A stretch of 64,000 nt of DNA from Geomonas limicola (GTDB taxonomy: Bacteria > Desulfobacterota > Desulfuromonadia > Geobacterales > Geobacteraceae). The stretch is taken from positions 186,553 to 250,552 of the forward strand of contig NZ_BLXZ01000006.1 of assembly GCF_014193675.1 (NCBI RefSeq). The letters are read 5' to 3'. The translations under genes and the position numbers were made by a program. The notes below the pieces were generated by a model, which was not told the DNA's origin, ran no database searches, and saw only the letters and a program-made list of their open reading frames with translations. Positions 34,024 to 42,387 of the stretch are shown piece after piece; position 1 is the first letter of the stretch; each line of letters opens with the position of its first letter.

Positions 34024-36123
34024 ATGCGGATCATCTGGAAAAGGTACTCTGTTGGAGCGTTGTTGCTCGCATTTTTGTCGCTGCTCTTTGCAGGTTGCGG
34101 TGATTACAGCTCCAGCTCGCCGACTCCGCCCCAGCCACAGCAGCTGAAGACGGTCTCCGGCTATGTTTCCAATTCCGTCACCGGACTGGCACTCCCCGGC
34201 GCAGTAGTCACCGCGTACGGTGTCGATGCCAACGGGGTGCAGGCCTCGGCCCCCCTGGCCGGCTCGAGCTTCGGCGTGAGCGATCAAAACGGCATGTACA
34301 GCCTGAAGATCCCGGCAAGCTACGTCGGGACCCTGGTCGTGAAGGCCACCCTCCCCACCTCGGGCGTGGGCAAGCGCGTTGCCGGACTGTCCACCCCGGC
34401 GCCGACCCCGCTGCGCGCCGCGATCTCCATCACCGGGACCAACGACGTGTTGAGCGTGATGATCAGCTACGCCACCGACGCCGCCGTGCAGCTCATCGAG
34501 AACAACGCAACCGCGGCCAACCTGGCCACCGGCTTTACGCCCACGGGCTTCAGCGCGGATAACGTGCTGAAGGCGAACCGGGTGCTGGAGGCCGTGTTCG
34601 GCACCGGCTTCAACATCATCCAGCCCCCCAGCGACCCCAGCGCCCTGGGGACGAGCTCGACCGGCGCACAGAACCTGGTGGTCGCCATCCAGGCCTTCAA
34701 CCAGGTGCTGGTCAGTGAAAGCACCTCGACCTCCCAGATCGTCACCCTCCTGGTGACCACTGGCCTGGGTTCCGGCATTTCCGACGCGCTGGTGAACGCC
34801 ATCCAGGACGTGGTGAGTACCGACCTGAGCAGCGTCCTCCCGCCGAGCTTCCAGCCCAGCCCGGCCATCATCAGCAGCATAACCGATGCGGGGACCACCC
34901 CGGTCACCGTCCCGGTGGTCAGCGACACCACCCCGGCAAGCGCCCCGGCAAGCGTGACGGCGACTGCGGTGAGCTCAACCCAGGTTTCGGTTACCTGGAC
35001 CGCCTCCAGCGACGCCGAAAGCGGCATCGCCAACTACATCATCTACCGCAGCGTCAACTCGGGCGCCTTCGAGCAGCTCGCCGTCCTGGCCGGCAGCGCG
35101 ACCAGCTACCTCGACACGAGCGCCGCGCCGCAGACTGCCTACCAGTACAAGATGACCGCGGTAAACGGCACCGGCCTCACCTCCGCCTACAGCAACGTGG
35201 CCTCGGTCAGCACGCCGGCCGACCCGAATGCCCCGGACACCCAGATCTACACCCTGACGGGCCGGATCACCGCGAACGGGGTAGGGGTTGTCAACGTGAA
35301 GGTCGACCTGACCGGCTCCGGTACCGGTTCCGCCACGACCGACAGTAACGGTGACTACAGCTTCTACGTGTTGAGCGGTTCCTACACCGTGCAGCCCGAC
35401 CCGCAGCAGACCAACTACCTGTTCACCCCGCTCAGCAAGACCGTGACCGTGGCGGGCGCCAGCGTAAGCGGCCAGGACTTCACCGCGGCCCAGACCGGTT
35501 CCGCCGGCGGCAGCGTCACCTATCCGTCCGGTTCCGCCAACGGCTCGGTTACCTATCCCGACGGTTCCTTCACCACCGGCATCGTCTACCCGACCGGCGT
35601 GGTGATCGGCGGGGTGAGCTACCCGGCCGGCACCGTGGTGGTGAGCATCCACTACCCCAACGGTGCGCTCATCTCCGGCGTCAACTACCCGGCCGGCACC
35701 GTCATCAGCACCGTCTCGTACCCCGGCGGCGTGGTGGTGGGTGGCGTGACCTACCCGGGCGGCTCGACCGCGGTCGTGGTGACCTACCCCAACGGCACCA
35801 TCACCACCAAGATCGTCTTCGCCTCCGGCAACGTGCTGACCAGCACCGCCTACCCGACCGGAACCTTCTCGGTGAGCATCATCTACGCGTCCGGAACGGT
35901 AGTCGGCGGGGTGACCTACCCGGCGGGGACCGTGGTAACCCAGGTGACTTACCCAAGCGGCGCGGTGATCGGCAACGTGACCTATCCGGCCGGCACCATT
36001 TTCACTACCGTGAGCTCCCCGTCCGGCGGCGTCGGCATCACCATCGGATACCCGGACGGCTCGGTCGGCTACGGACTTGACTACAACAACTCGCAGAACA
36101 ACTACACAACCTACGTTCCCTGA
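34024..36123 (+). CDS. Surface lipoprotein with Ig-like domains and 17 tandem 11-residue YPxG repeats
   Basis: This 699-residue protein begins with a lipoprotein signal (LLFAGC; lipid anchor Cys near residue 23). A carboxypeptidase-regulatory-like domain (about 40-125), an all-helix middle, a fibronectin type III domain (about 305-400) and a second regulatory-like domain (about 410-490) follow. Residues 498-684 are 17 tandem repeats of exactly 11 residues with consensus [VI]xYPxGxxxxx, probably a beta-solenoid or extended stalk. No heme sites occur. ATG at 34024 is preceded by GGAGGA. It lies upstream of the nine-heme cytochrome gene and may help place cytochromes at the cell surface or bind matrix; this is inference. 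Confidence 0.85.
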   Translation: MRIIWKRYSVGALLLAFLSLLFAGCGDYSSSSPTPPQPQQLKTVSGYVSNSVTGLALPGAVVTAYGVDANGVQASAPLAGSSFGVSDQNGMYSLKIPASYVGTLVVKATLPTSGVGKRVAGLSTPAPTPLRAAISITGTNDVLSVMISYATDAAVQLIENNATAANLATGFTPTGFSADNVLKANRVLEAVFGTGFNIIQPPSDPSALGTSSTGAQNLVVAIQAFNQVLVSESTSTSQIVTLLVTTGLGSGISDALVNAIQDVVSTDLSSVLPPSFQPSPAIISSITDAGTTPVTVPVVSDTTPASAPASVTATAVSSTQVSVTWTASSDAESGIANYIIYRSVNSGAFEQLAVLAGSATSYLDTSAAPQTAYQYKMTAVNGTGLTSAYSNVASVSTPADPNAPDTQIYTLTGRITANGVGVVNVKVDLTGSGTGSATTDSNGDYSFYVLSGSYTVQPDPQQTNYLFTPLSKTVTVAGASVSGQDFTAAQTGSAGGSVTYPSGSANGSVTYPDGSFTTGIVYPTGVVIGGVSYPAGTVVVSIHYPNGALISGVNYPAGTVISTVSYPGGVVVGGVTYPGGSTAVVVTYPNGTITTKIVFASGNVLTSTAYPTGTFSVSIIYASGTVVGGVTYPAGTVVTQVTYPSGAVIGNVTYPAGTIFTTVSSPSGGVGITIGYPDGSVGYGLDYNNSQNNYTTYVP

Positions 36124-36227
36124 GTGAGGGATGGAAAGAAGGAGGTGGCAGCGTAGCTCAGCAGGTAACCAACCAACTATTTAGCAACAACCAGTTGTTC
36201 AACCCAACACAAGAAGGAGAAGCCGCA

Positions 36228-38345
36228 ATGAAACATCTCAGTAAGCTGCATGGTGCATCGGCAATCATGCTCATGATTGCACTGACCGGGTGTGGCGCAA
36301 GCAACAGCAACGTCTCCAAAAACGCAGGCAAAGCATCGCTGTCCGCCAAAGTGGTTTTCGGCTCCGGTGCGGTTGCCAAGTCCGCCGCCCTGCCGGCGAG
36401 CCTCCCCACCAACGTCACCGCCCTGCGCATGACCGTTACGGGGACCGGCAGCGACGGCAACCCGATCCCGGTGGTGCGCGGCACCTTTGGGAACGTGTCC
36501 TCCTCCACCATCACCGGGATCTACCCGGGGAGCGTGAGCCTTGCCGTCCAGGCCCTGAACGGCTCGGGCGCCGTGGTCTATGAAGGCTTCGCGACCGATC
36601 AGGTAGTGGCGAGCAACGCCACCTCCCAGGTACGCGTCTACATGAGCGCTCCGACCGTGAAGGCCAACGAGGCCGCCTGCCTGCAGTGCCACGAGACCAC
36701 CCTGGACCAGACCGGCCAGAACCTGGTGGCGAGCTACAAGCTCTCGGGCCACTACACCAACATGGCCTTCGCCGACGGTAACGGTGTGGGAGCAGGGTGC
36801 GTCGGCTGCCACGGGCCGTCCCACAACACCCCGAACCCCTACGCCACCGGCCGCTGCTTCGAGTGCCACACCGACAAGGTGACCCTGCACGCCAACAGCG
36901 ACACGACTGCCGGCGCCAACGCCATGTATGCTCCGACCAACTACGCCGAGAACTGCAACGCCTGCCACCAGCCGCACAACGCCTTCGTGGGCAACGACGA
37001 GCGCCACGACTGGGCCCAGTCGGCGCACGGCGCGGTTGACGGTGCAGCCTGGAGCCACTACGAGTTCCAGACCCCGTCGTACCTGACCTGCCAGCGCTGC
37101 CACACCGCGAGCGGCTTCAAGGCCTTCGCAGCGAGCGGCCTGACCGCCTTCACCCCGACCGCCTCGGTTGCCGGCGCCACCGACAAAGCCAACGAAGTGC
37201 TGGCCTGCGACGCCTGCCACACCAACAACAAGTTCGACATGCGTACCGTCGGTGCCTTCACCGCTCCGTACACCGTCGGCAACGATCTCGCCGGCAAGAA
37301 AGGTACCGCAATCACCTTCCCGAACGTAGGCGAGACCAACCTGTGCATCCCCTGCCACGCCGGTCTGGTAAGCGGCGTCGGCAGCGTCTCGAACTTCGCC
37401 GCCACCGGCTTCTCCGCGGTGAACCCGCACTACCTGGCCGCCGCGGGCACCATGTACATGTCCATCGGCTTCACCGACTTCACCTCGGCCAGCGCAGCGA
37501 TCGGCACCTCGACCTACGCCAAGACCCTGACCATCGACAACGTCTCGGCTCCGGGCTACGGCATCACCGGCGGCGTCACCTCGACCCACCGCAAGCTGGG
37601 TACCACCGCGATCAACGGCGACACCCACAACACCGCGGTCTTCGTGCCGGGTAAATTCGACGCCAACGGCCCCTGCGTTGTCTGCCACCTGAACGCCAAC
37701 GGCGCTCCGGCCGGCGACCGCTCCGGTCACGGCCACACCCTGGCGATCGACGAGAACGCCTACAACCAGGTCTGCATCAACTGCCACACCTCCGAGAACA
37801 CCGTGCCGCTTACCGCACAGAACTTCAAGGCCGTGTTCCTCGAGCCGCAGTCCGAGGCATTCCAGACCACCCTGGCGCTGGCCGTCCAGCTGCTGAAAAC
37901 CAACTACAACATCGACTTCAACCCGAACGCGTACCCCTACTTCTACCAGGGCGGCACCTTGACCGCACAGACCGACTGGACCAAGGGTGGCACCGTGAAC
38001 GGCAAGAAACTCCTCGGTGCGGCGTACAACATCCAGCTCCTCACCAAGGACCCGGCAGCCTACGCCCACGCCCGCAGCTACTCGCGTCGCCTGCTCTACG
38101 ACACCATCGACTTCCTCGATGACGGCGTTATTAACCTCTCCGTCGGTGCCACCGCACAGACCGTGAGCGGCCAGGGCACCGCCCAGACCAACGCCCTCTA
38201 CGGCAAGTTCACCAAGGGGAGCGCTGCCTACAACGCAGCCAGCGGCAGCATCACCACCGTGGCAACCGGCACCTCCGAGGCCATGCTCTACGCTCTCGGC
38301 TGGAGCCGCTCTACCGGCGCCTGGAACTCTCCTGAGCGTCCGTAA
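36228..38345 (+). CDS. Outer-surface multiheme c-type cytochrome lipoprotein (9 heme sites)
   Basis: This 705-residue protein has a lipoprotein signal (IALTGCGAS), a beta-rich N-terminal domain (about 45-140; VTGTGSDG, PVVRGTFGNVSSS) and nine CXXCH sites: CLQCH, CVGCH, CFECH, CNACH, CQRCH, CDACH, CIPCH, CVVCH and CINCH. The C-terminal 200 residues are heme-free and helical (RRLLYDTIDFLDDG). Architecture and anchor suit an outer-membrane electron carrier of the OmcA/MtrC-like kind. The N-terminus is shared with the cytochrome at 44035 and the C-terminal half with that at 56773. ATG at 36228 has AAGGAGA upstream. A strong terminator follows at 38374-38404. Confidence 0.9.
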   Translation: MKHLSKLHGASAIMLMIALTGCGASNSNVSKNAGKASLSAKVVFGSGAVAKSAALPASLPTNVTALRMTVTGTGSDGNPIPVVRGTFGNVSSSTITGIYPGSVSLAVQALNGSGAVVYEGFATDQVVASNATSQVRVYMSAPTVKANEAACLQCHETTLDQTGQNLVASYKLSGHYTNMAFADGNGVGAGCVGCHGPSHNTPNPYATGRCFECHTDKVTLHANSDTTAGANAMYAPTNYAENCNACHQPHNAFVGNDERHDWAQSAHGAVDGAAWSHYEFQTPSYLTCQRCHTASGFKAFAASGLTAFTPTASVAGATDKANEVLACDACHTNNKFDMRTVGAFTAPYTVGNDLAGKKGTAITFPNVGETNLCIPCHAGLVSGVGSVSNFAATGFSAVNPHYLAAAGTMYMSIGFTDFTSASAAIGTSTYAKTLTIDNVSAPGYGITGGVTSTHRKLGTTAINGDTHNTAVFVPGKFDANGPCVVCHLNANGAPAGDRSGHGHTLAIDENAYNQVCINCHTSENTVPLTAQNFKAVFLEPQSEAFQTTLALAVQLLKTNYNIDFNPNAYPYFYQGGTLTAQTDWTKGGTVNGKKLLGAAYNIQLLTKDPAAYAHARSYSRRLLYDTIDFLDDGVINLSVGATAQTVSGQGTAQTNALYGKFTKGSAAYNAASGSITTVATGTSEAMLYALGWSRSTGAWNSPERP

Positions 38346-38373
38346 CCAGAACCTGTAGTACCCGTGAAGAAAA

Positions 38374-38404
38374 GCCCCGCCTCGCAAGAGGCGGGGCCCT
38401 TTCC
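38374..38404 (+). terminator. Intrinsic terminator after the nine-heme cytochrome
   Basis: GCCCCGCCTC, loop GCAA, GAGGCGGGGC, then CCTTT. It separates this cytochrome from the porin operon. Confidence 0.8.
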
Positions 38405-38585
38405 CGCAAAGGCAGCACCCGAAGAACCGTGTATGCACAGCAGCGAAGTGGTTCCTTCCGGCCCCCGCCGGCAACCAAAACGAGCCGTACCCGACTTTGA
38501 CAACACCATTACCTGGTCCTTTGGCCCAGGAATTTTCAATACGACCAGCACGTCAATCTGCTCACTTCTTACCAGGAGAGCTTAC

Positions 38586-39935
38586 ATGAAAAAAGTACTG
38601 TCCCGTTTGTTGGCGTCCCTCTCACTCGCGGCCCTGCCCGCCGCAGCCTACGCGGCCGACAGCCTGGTCGATACGACCACGCTGTTGCGCTTCTCGCAGG
38701 ATTCCCGCCCCGGCGTCGCCAAAAGCACCCTGCTTCCGGCGACCGTGTTCCTGGGGCTCGATGCCGACAAGTTGGCCGACGGCAAGCTCTCGGCGCACGT
38801 CCTGGGCTGGGGGCGCGCCGACCTCGCCGACAAGAGCTTCAACGAGAACCAGGTCGACGGCAGCCTCACCTACGGCTACCTGCAGTACCGCTTCGGTGCC
38901 GCCAACGCCCAGGCCCGCGCCGGCCGCTTCTTTGTGCACGAAGGGATCCTCAACGAGCAGGTGGACGGCGTGAGCGTGCGCAGCGACCTCCCCTACGGCT
39001 TCGGGGTTTCTGCCTTCGGCGGCGCCACGGTGCACAACGTGCGCATCCCGGGGACCTCGAGCGACGGCAAGGGTGACGGCATCTTCGGCGGCCGGGTCAA
39101 CTACCGCTACGGCGGGATGTTCGAGATCGGCTTGGCCGGCGTCTACGAGACGGTCGCCCCCACCATGGCGGACCCGAACCTGGCGGGGCGCTTCGGTTCG
39201 CACCGGGTGATCGGCGCCGACCTCTGGTACTCCCCCTTCGCCAAGGTGGCCCTCATGGCCCGCGCCAGCATCAACACCGAGACCAGCCGCTGGGCCGAGC
39301 AGGGGTACCTGCTGACCGTGAAGCCGCTCAAGGACCTGACGGTGACCGGCGAGTTCAACGACTACCAGGACCGCGACCTCTTCTACTCCTCGGCGCTGTT
39401 CGCGGCGATGCCGAGCATGCTCTCGGGGAACAACCTGAACCAGCAGTCGCGCACCTTCGGTGGCAGCGCGAGCTACCAGCTGAACCCGAAATTCGAGCTT
39501 ACCGGCGACTACAAGCACTACACCCGCGAGATCGGCAAGGCGGACCGCCTGGGCGCCGAATTGCGCTGCACGCTCTCCGACCTGGCCGTGAGAACCGGGG
39601 CGGGCTACCACTACCTGCGCTCCAGCGCCGACTTTGCGGTGCTCCCCACCTTGGACGCCTCGGGCTCCTTCCACGAACTCAGGGCCTGGGCCATGCGCGA
39701 CACCAAGAGCTACTTCGCCTCCCTGGACGTGATCGACTACCTGTTCAAGCGCGAGATCGACGGCAAGAAGAACGCCCTGGAGCTCTACGGCTCGCTGGGA
39801 TACCACCTGACCCCCAACCTGGCTCTCTCGGGCGATTTGAGCTACGGCAGCAACCCGCAGAACACCGACGAGCTCAAGGGGCTGATACGCCTGAACTATT
39901 CCATGAAACTCGCTGGAAAAGGAGACACTAAATGA
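38586..39935 (+). CDS. Outer-membrane porin of a porin-cytochrome conduit
   Basis: This 449-residue protein has a signal peptide (about 1-23, ending AYAAD) and alternating amphipathic strands throughout (YGYLQYRFGA, GRVNYRYGGMFEIGLAGVYE, FGGSASYQLNPKFELTGDYKHY, GLIRLNYSMKL), typical of a beta-barrel of about eighteen to twenty strands. No heme site is present. It overlaps the pentaheme lipoprotein gene by four bases (ATGA), and a multiheme lipoprotein follows. This order of porin, small pentaheme and large multiheme matches the Ext-type electron conduits of Geobacter sulfurreducens. It likely sheathes a heme wire through the outer membrane. Confidence 0.85.
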   Translation: MKKVLSRLLASLSLAALPAAAYAADSLVDTTTLLRFSQDSRPGVAKSTLLPATVFLGLDADKLADGKLSAHVLGWGRADLADKSFNENQVDGSLTYGYLQYRFGAANAQARAGRFFVHEGILNEQVDGVSVRSDLPYGFGVSAFGGATVHNVRIPGTSSDGKGDGIFGGRVNYRYGGMFEIGLAGVYETVAPTMADPNLAGRFGSHRVIGADLWYSPFAKVALMARASINTETSRWAEQGYLLTVKPLKDLTVTGEFNDYQDRDLFYSSALFAAMPSMLSGNNLNQQSRTFGGSASYQLNPKFELTGDYKHYTREIGKADRLGAELRCTLSDLAVRTGAGYHYLRSSADFAVLPTLDASGSFHELRAWAMRDTKSYFASLDVIDYLFKREIDGKKNALELYGSLGYHLTPNLALSGDLSYGSNPQNTDELKGLIRLNYSMKLAGKGDTK

Positions 39936-40405
39936 GACCGTCGTCCCAGTCCTTAACCCTCTTGGCGCTCGTGGCGCTGCTCTTCGCCCTGGCGGCCTGC
40001 GCCCAGATCAAGGCGCTTCCCAACCTTCCCGCGAACCATCCCGAGGAGCTGGCCAGCGGCCCGGTGAGCTGCACCGAGTGCCATGAGGACCAGCAGAAGG
40101 GGACCCTGAAACAGTACGCGGCCTTCAACCACAGCCGCTCCTTCATCACGAACCACCGCTTCTATGCCGGCTCCGACGACGTCCTGTGTGCCACCTGCCA
40201 CAAGGTCTCCTTCTGCGCCGACTGCCACACCAACCAGACCGAGATCAAGCCGAGCGTGAAAAACGGCAGCCGTCCGGACCGCGTCATGCCGCACCGGGGC
40301 GATTACCTCACCCTGCACAAGATCGAAGGGAAGCTGGATCCGGCAAGCTGCCACCGCTGCCATGGCCGGGCCAACAACGAACGTTGCGTAGTCTGCCACC
40401 GATAG
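39932..40405 (+). CDS. Pentaheme c-type cytochrome lipoprotein
   Basis: This 157-residue protein has a lipoprotein signal (FALAACAQ) and five heme sites: CTECH, CATCH, CADCH, CHRCH and CVVCH. It is translationally coupled to the porin by a four-base overlap. In conduits of this type a small multiheme protein sits in or at the barrel and links periplasmic carriers with the surface cytochrome. The last heme site ends one residue from the C-terminus. The family pattern recurs, with eight hemes, at 56053. Confidence 0.9.
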   Translation: MRPSSQSLTLLALVALLFALAACAQIKALPNLPANHPEELASGPVSCTECHEDQQKGTLKQYAAFNHSRSFITNHRFYAGSDDVLCATCHKVSFCADCHTNQTEIKPSVKNGSRPDRVMPHRGDYLTLHKIEGKLDPASCHRCHGRANNERCVVCHR

Positions 40406-40419
40406 GAGAGGTGCCCGAT

Positions 40420-42291
40420 ATGAGATCATGGATCAAGAACCTAACCCTGCTGTGTCTGGCGGGCGCGCTGTGCGCCTGCAGCAACGGCAACGGCAACTCG
40501 GCCACCGGCCTGGTCGACAACTCAGGTAAACACGCCGCCAACTGGCTTGAGCAGCACTGGAGCGTGGCGGCCAACCTGAAAGGGATCCTCCCCGCCGAGG
40601 CGGCGGCGAAGGTCGCCGAGACCGGCACCGCGTGCGCCCAGTGCCACGGCAAGGACCTCCTGGGCGGCATCTCGAAGGTGAGCTGCTTCTCCGCGCAGCT
40701 TCCCAACGGCCTGCAGTGCCACGCCACCAAGATCGGACACCCGGACGGCTGGGGCAGCAACGCGATGTACCACGGCAAGCTGGGCGCCATGGCTGCGGGG
40801 GGCTTCGCCTTCTGCGCACGGTGCCACAGCCTGGGGACCCAGGCCGCTGCCGGCAAGACCCAGACCTCCTGCTCTACCAACAATGCGAGCTGCCACAACT
40901 CCGGCGCGCCGCATCCGGCCAAGCCCTGGAACACCGGCAACATCGACCACGGCCTGGCGAGCTCGACCAATGCCGCGGTCTGCGCGCTGTGCCACGCAAA
41001 CGGCAGCAACTTCCGCTACGGGATCATCACCTCGACCAAGGCGGCCGGGAGCCCGAATGCGCCGACGCCGGACTGCTACAACAACACCATGTGCCACGGC
41101 GGTCAGGTGACCCCGCCGGACGGGCACCAGACCGGGAGCGCCTACCTCGCCGCAGCCCAGCACGGTCCCGACGCCGCCGGCGTCTCCGCCGGTCACGTGG
41201 GGCTCGGGCTCGCCGAGTGCGCCAAGTGCCACGCCGACCGTAACACCGGCCGGTTCGACGTCCAACTTACCGGGTCCACCGGTTTCGCCAACGGCTGCGA
41301 GACCTGCCACACCAAGCAGCACGTGCCGCACCCGACCCCCTGGCTCTCCAATCGGACCATCGCCGTCAACAACATGACCCCTGGCGGGGTGCCGAACCAG
41401 ACCTCGCACTCCATCATGGCGCAGGGCAACGTGGGGAACGACTGCACCGGCTGCCACGGCACCGCCCTCGATGGCGGCACGGGCGCCCAGTACAGCGCAC
41501 CTAACTGCATGTCCGGCTCGCTGTCCGGCATCAAGTGCCACTTCCAGAGCCTGGCCAACGCGAACAACCGCACCGGCTGCGTCTCCTGCCACGACGGCCA
41601 GACCCAGGTGACCGACAGCGCGCACGCCTACACCGTGACCCTGTCCGCCTTCACCAACAACAAGCCGACTAGCGGGATCCACGGCGTGCATACGAACGCG
41701 AGCAAGATCCCGGGGCTCACCTGCGAGGCCTGCCACTCCGGCGGCGGTGCCGACCCGGTATCGCTTCTGGGCAACCCGCGCCACGCCAACGGTTTCTTCG
41801 ACATCTCCTCGGCGAGCTACTGGGCGAAGGGTGCCTCCTTCAACTACGACCGGAGCACCAAGACCTGCTCCAACGTGCGCTGCCACGGCGGCAGCACGCC
41901 CAAGTGGGACGTGAATGCCTTCACCCCCATCGACGTGACCCAGAACTGCGACGCCTGCCACGAGCAGAGTCCGTTGAACGTGGTGACCGGTGTCAGGCCG
42001 CCCGCCACGCCGCAGTTCAACAGCTACTATTCGGGGCAGCATGACTTCCATCTTAACCCGGCAAACCACGCCTTCTTCCCGGGCCTGCCGATCACCTGCC
42101 AGAGCTGCCACACGCTCACGGCTGACCAGCACTTCAGGTACCTGGCGAACCCGAACTTCCCGACCGCCAACGGCTACCGCCCGATCGACACCGTCAACCT
42201 GAACGCCTGGGGCGGCGTGCTCGACAAGACCGCCAAGACCTGCGCCAACGTAAGCTGCCACAACAGCCCGAACGCCAAGTCCTGGAACTAG
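40420..42291 (+). CDS. Multiheme c-type cytochrome lipoprotein with ten CXXCH and six expanded CXnCH sites
   Basis: This 623-residue protein has a lipoprotein signal (GALCACSN) and ten canonical sites: CAQCH, CARCH, CALCH, CAKCH, CETCH, CTGCH, CVSCH, CEACH, CDACH and CQSCH. Six further CXnCH sites are expanded: two CX4CH (CSNVRCH and CANVSCH), one CX5CH, one CX6CH, one CX9CH and one CX10CH. They alternate with the canonical ones, as in the Geobacter CxxxxCH/CxxCH family. If all bind heme the protein carries sixteen. ATG at 40420 follows GGAGAG, 14 bases after the pentaheme stop. It should be the extracellular partner of the conduit. Confidence 0.9.
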   Translation: MRSWIKNLTLLCLAGALCACSNGNGNSATGLVDNSGKHAANWLEQHWSVAANLKGILPAEAAAKVAETGTACAQCHGKDLLGGISKVSCFSAQLPNGLQCHATKIGHPDGWGSNAMYHGKLGAMAAGGFAFCARCHSLGTQAAAGKTQTSCSTNNASCHNSGAPHPAKPWNTGNIDHGLASSTNAAVCALCHANGSNFRYGIITSTKAAGSPNAPTPDCYNNTMCHGGQVTPPDGHQTGSAYLAAAQHGPDAAGVSAGHVGLGLAECAKCHADRNTGRFDVQLTGSTGFANGCETCHTKQHVPHPTPWLSNRTIAVNNMTPGGVPNQTSHSIMAQGNVGNDCTGCHGTALDGGTGAQYSAPNCMSGSLSGIKCHFQSLANANNRTGCVSCHDGQTQVTDSAHAYTVTLSAFTNNKPTSGIHGVHTNASKIPGLTCEACHSGGGADPVSLLGNPRHANGFFDISSASYWAKGASFNYDRSTKTCSNVRCHGGSTPKWDVNAFTPIDVTQNCDACHEQSPLNVVTGVRPPATPQFNSYYSGQHDFHLNPANHAFFPGLPITCQSCHTLTADQHFRYLANPNFPTANGYRPIDTVNLNAWGGVLDKTAKTCANVSCHNSPNAKSWN

Positions 42292-42301
42292 CAACAACGA
42301 G

Positions 42302-42332
42302 GCCCCGGCTCTCCCGCAAGGAGGGCCGGGGC
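42302..42332 (+). terminator. GC-rich hairpin after the conduit operon
   Basis: GCCCCGGC-CTCC pairs with GGAG-GCCGGGGC around a CGCAA loop. It lacks a U tract, so termination may be incomplete or factor-assisted. Confidence 0.5.
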
Positions 42333-42387
42333 GTACGCATGAAACGCGGCACAGCGAGGCCTTGGGCCTCAAAGGAAGCACCGAACC

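Noticed and set aside
36177..38474. A 765-codon minus-strand frame opposite the nine-heme cytochrome
   Set aside because: Same reason: codon bias of the real gene leaves the antisense frame open; no domain or ribosome binding site.
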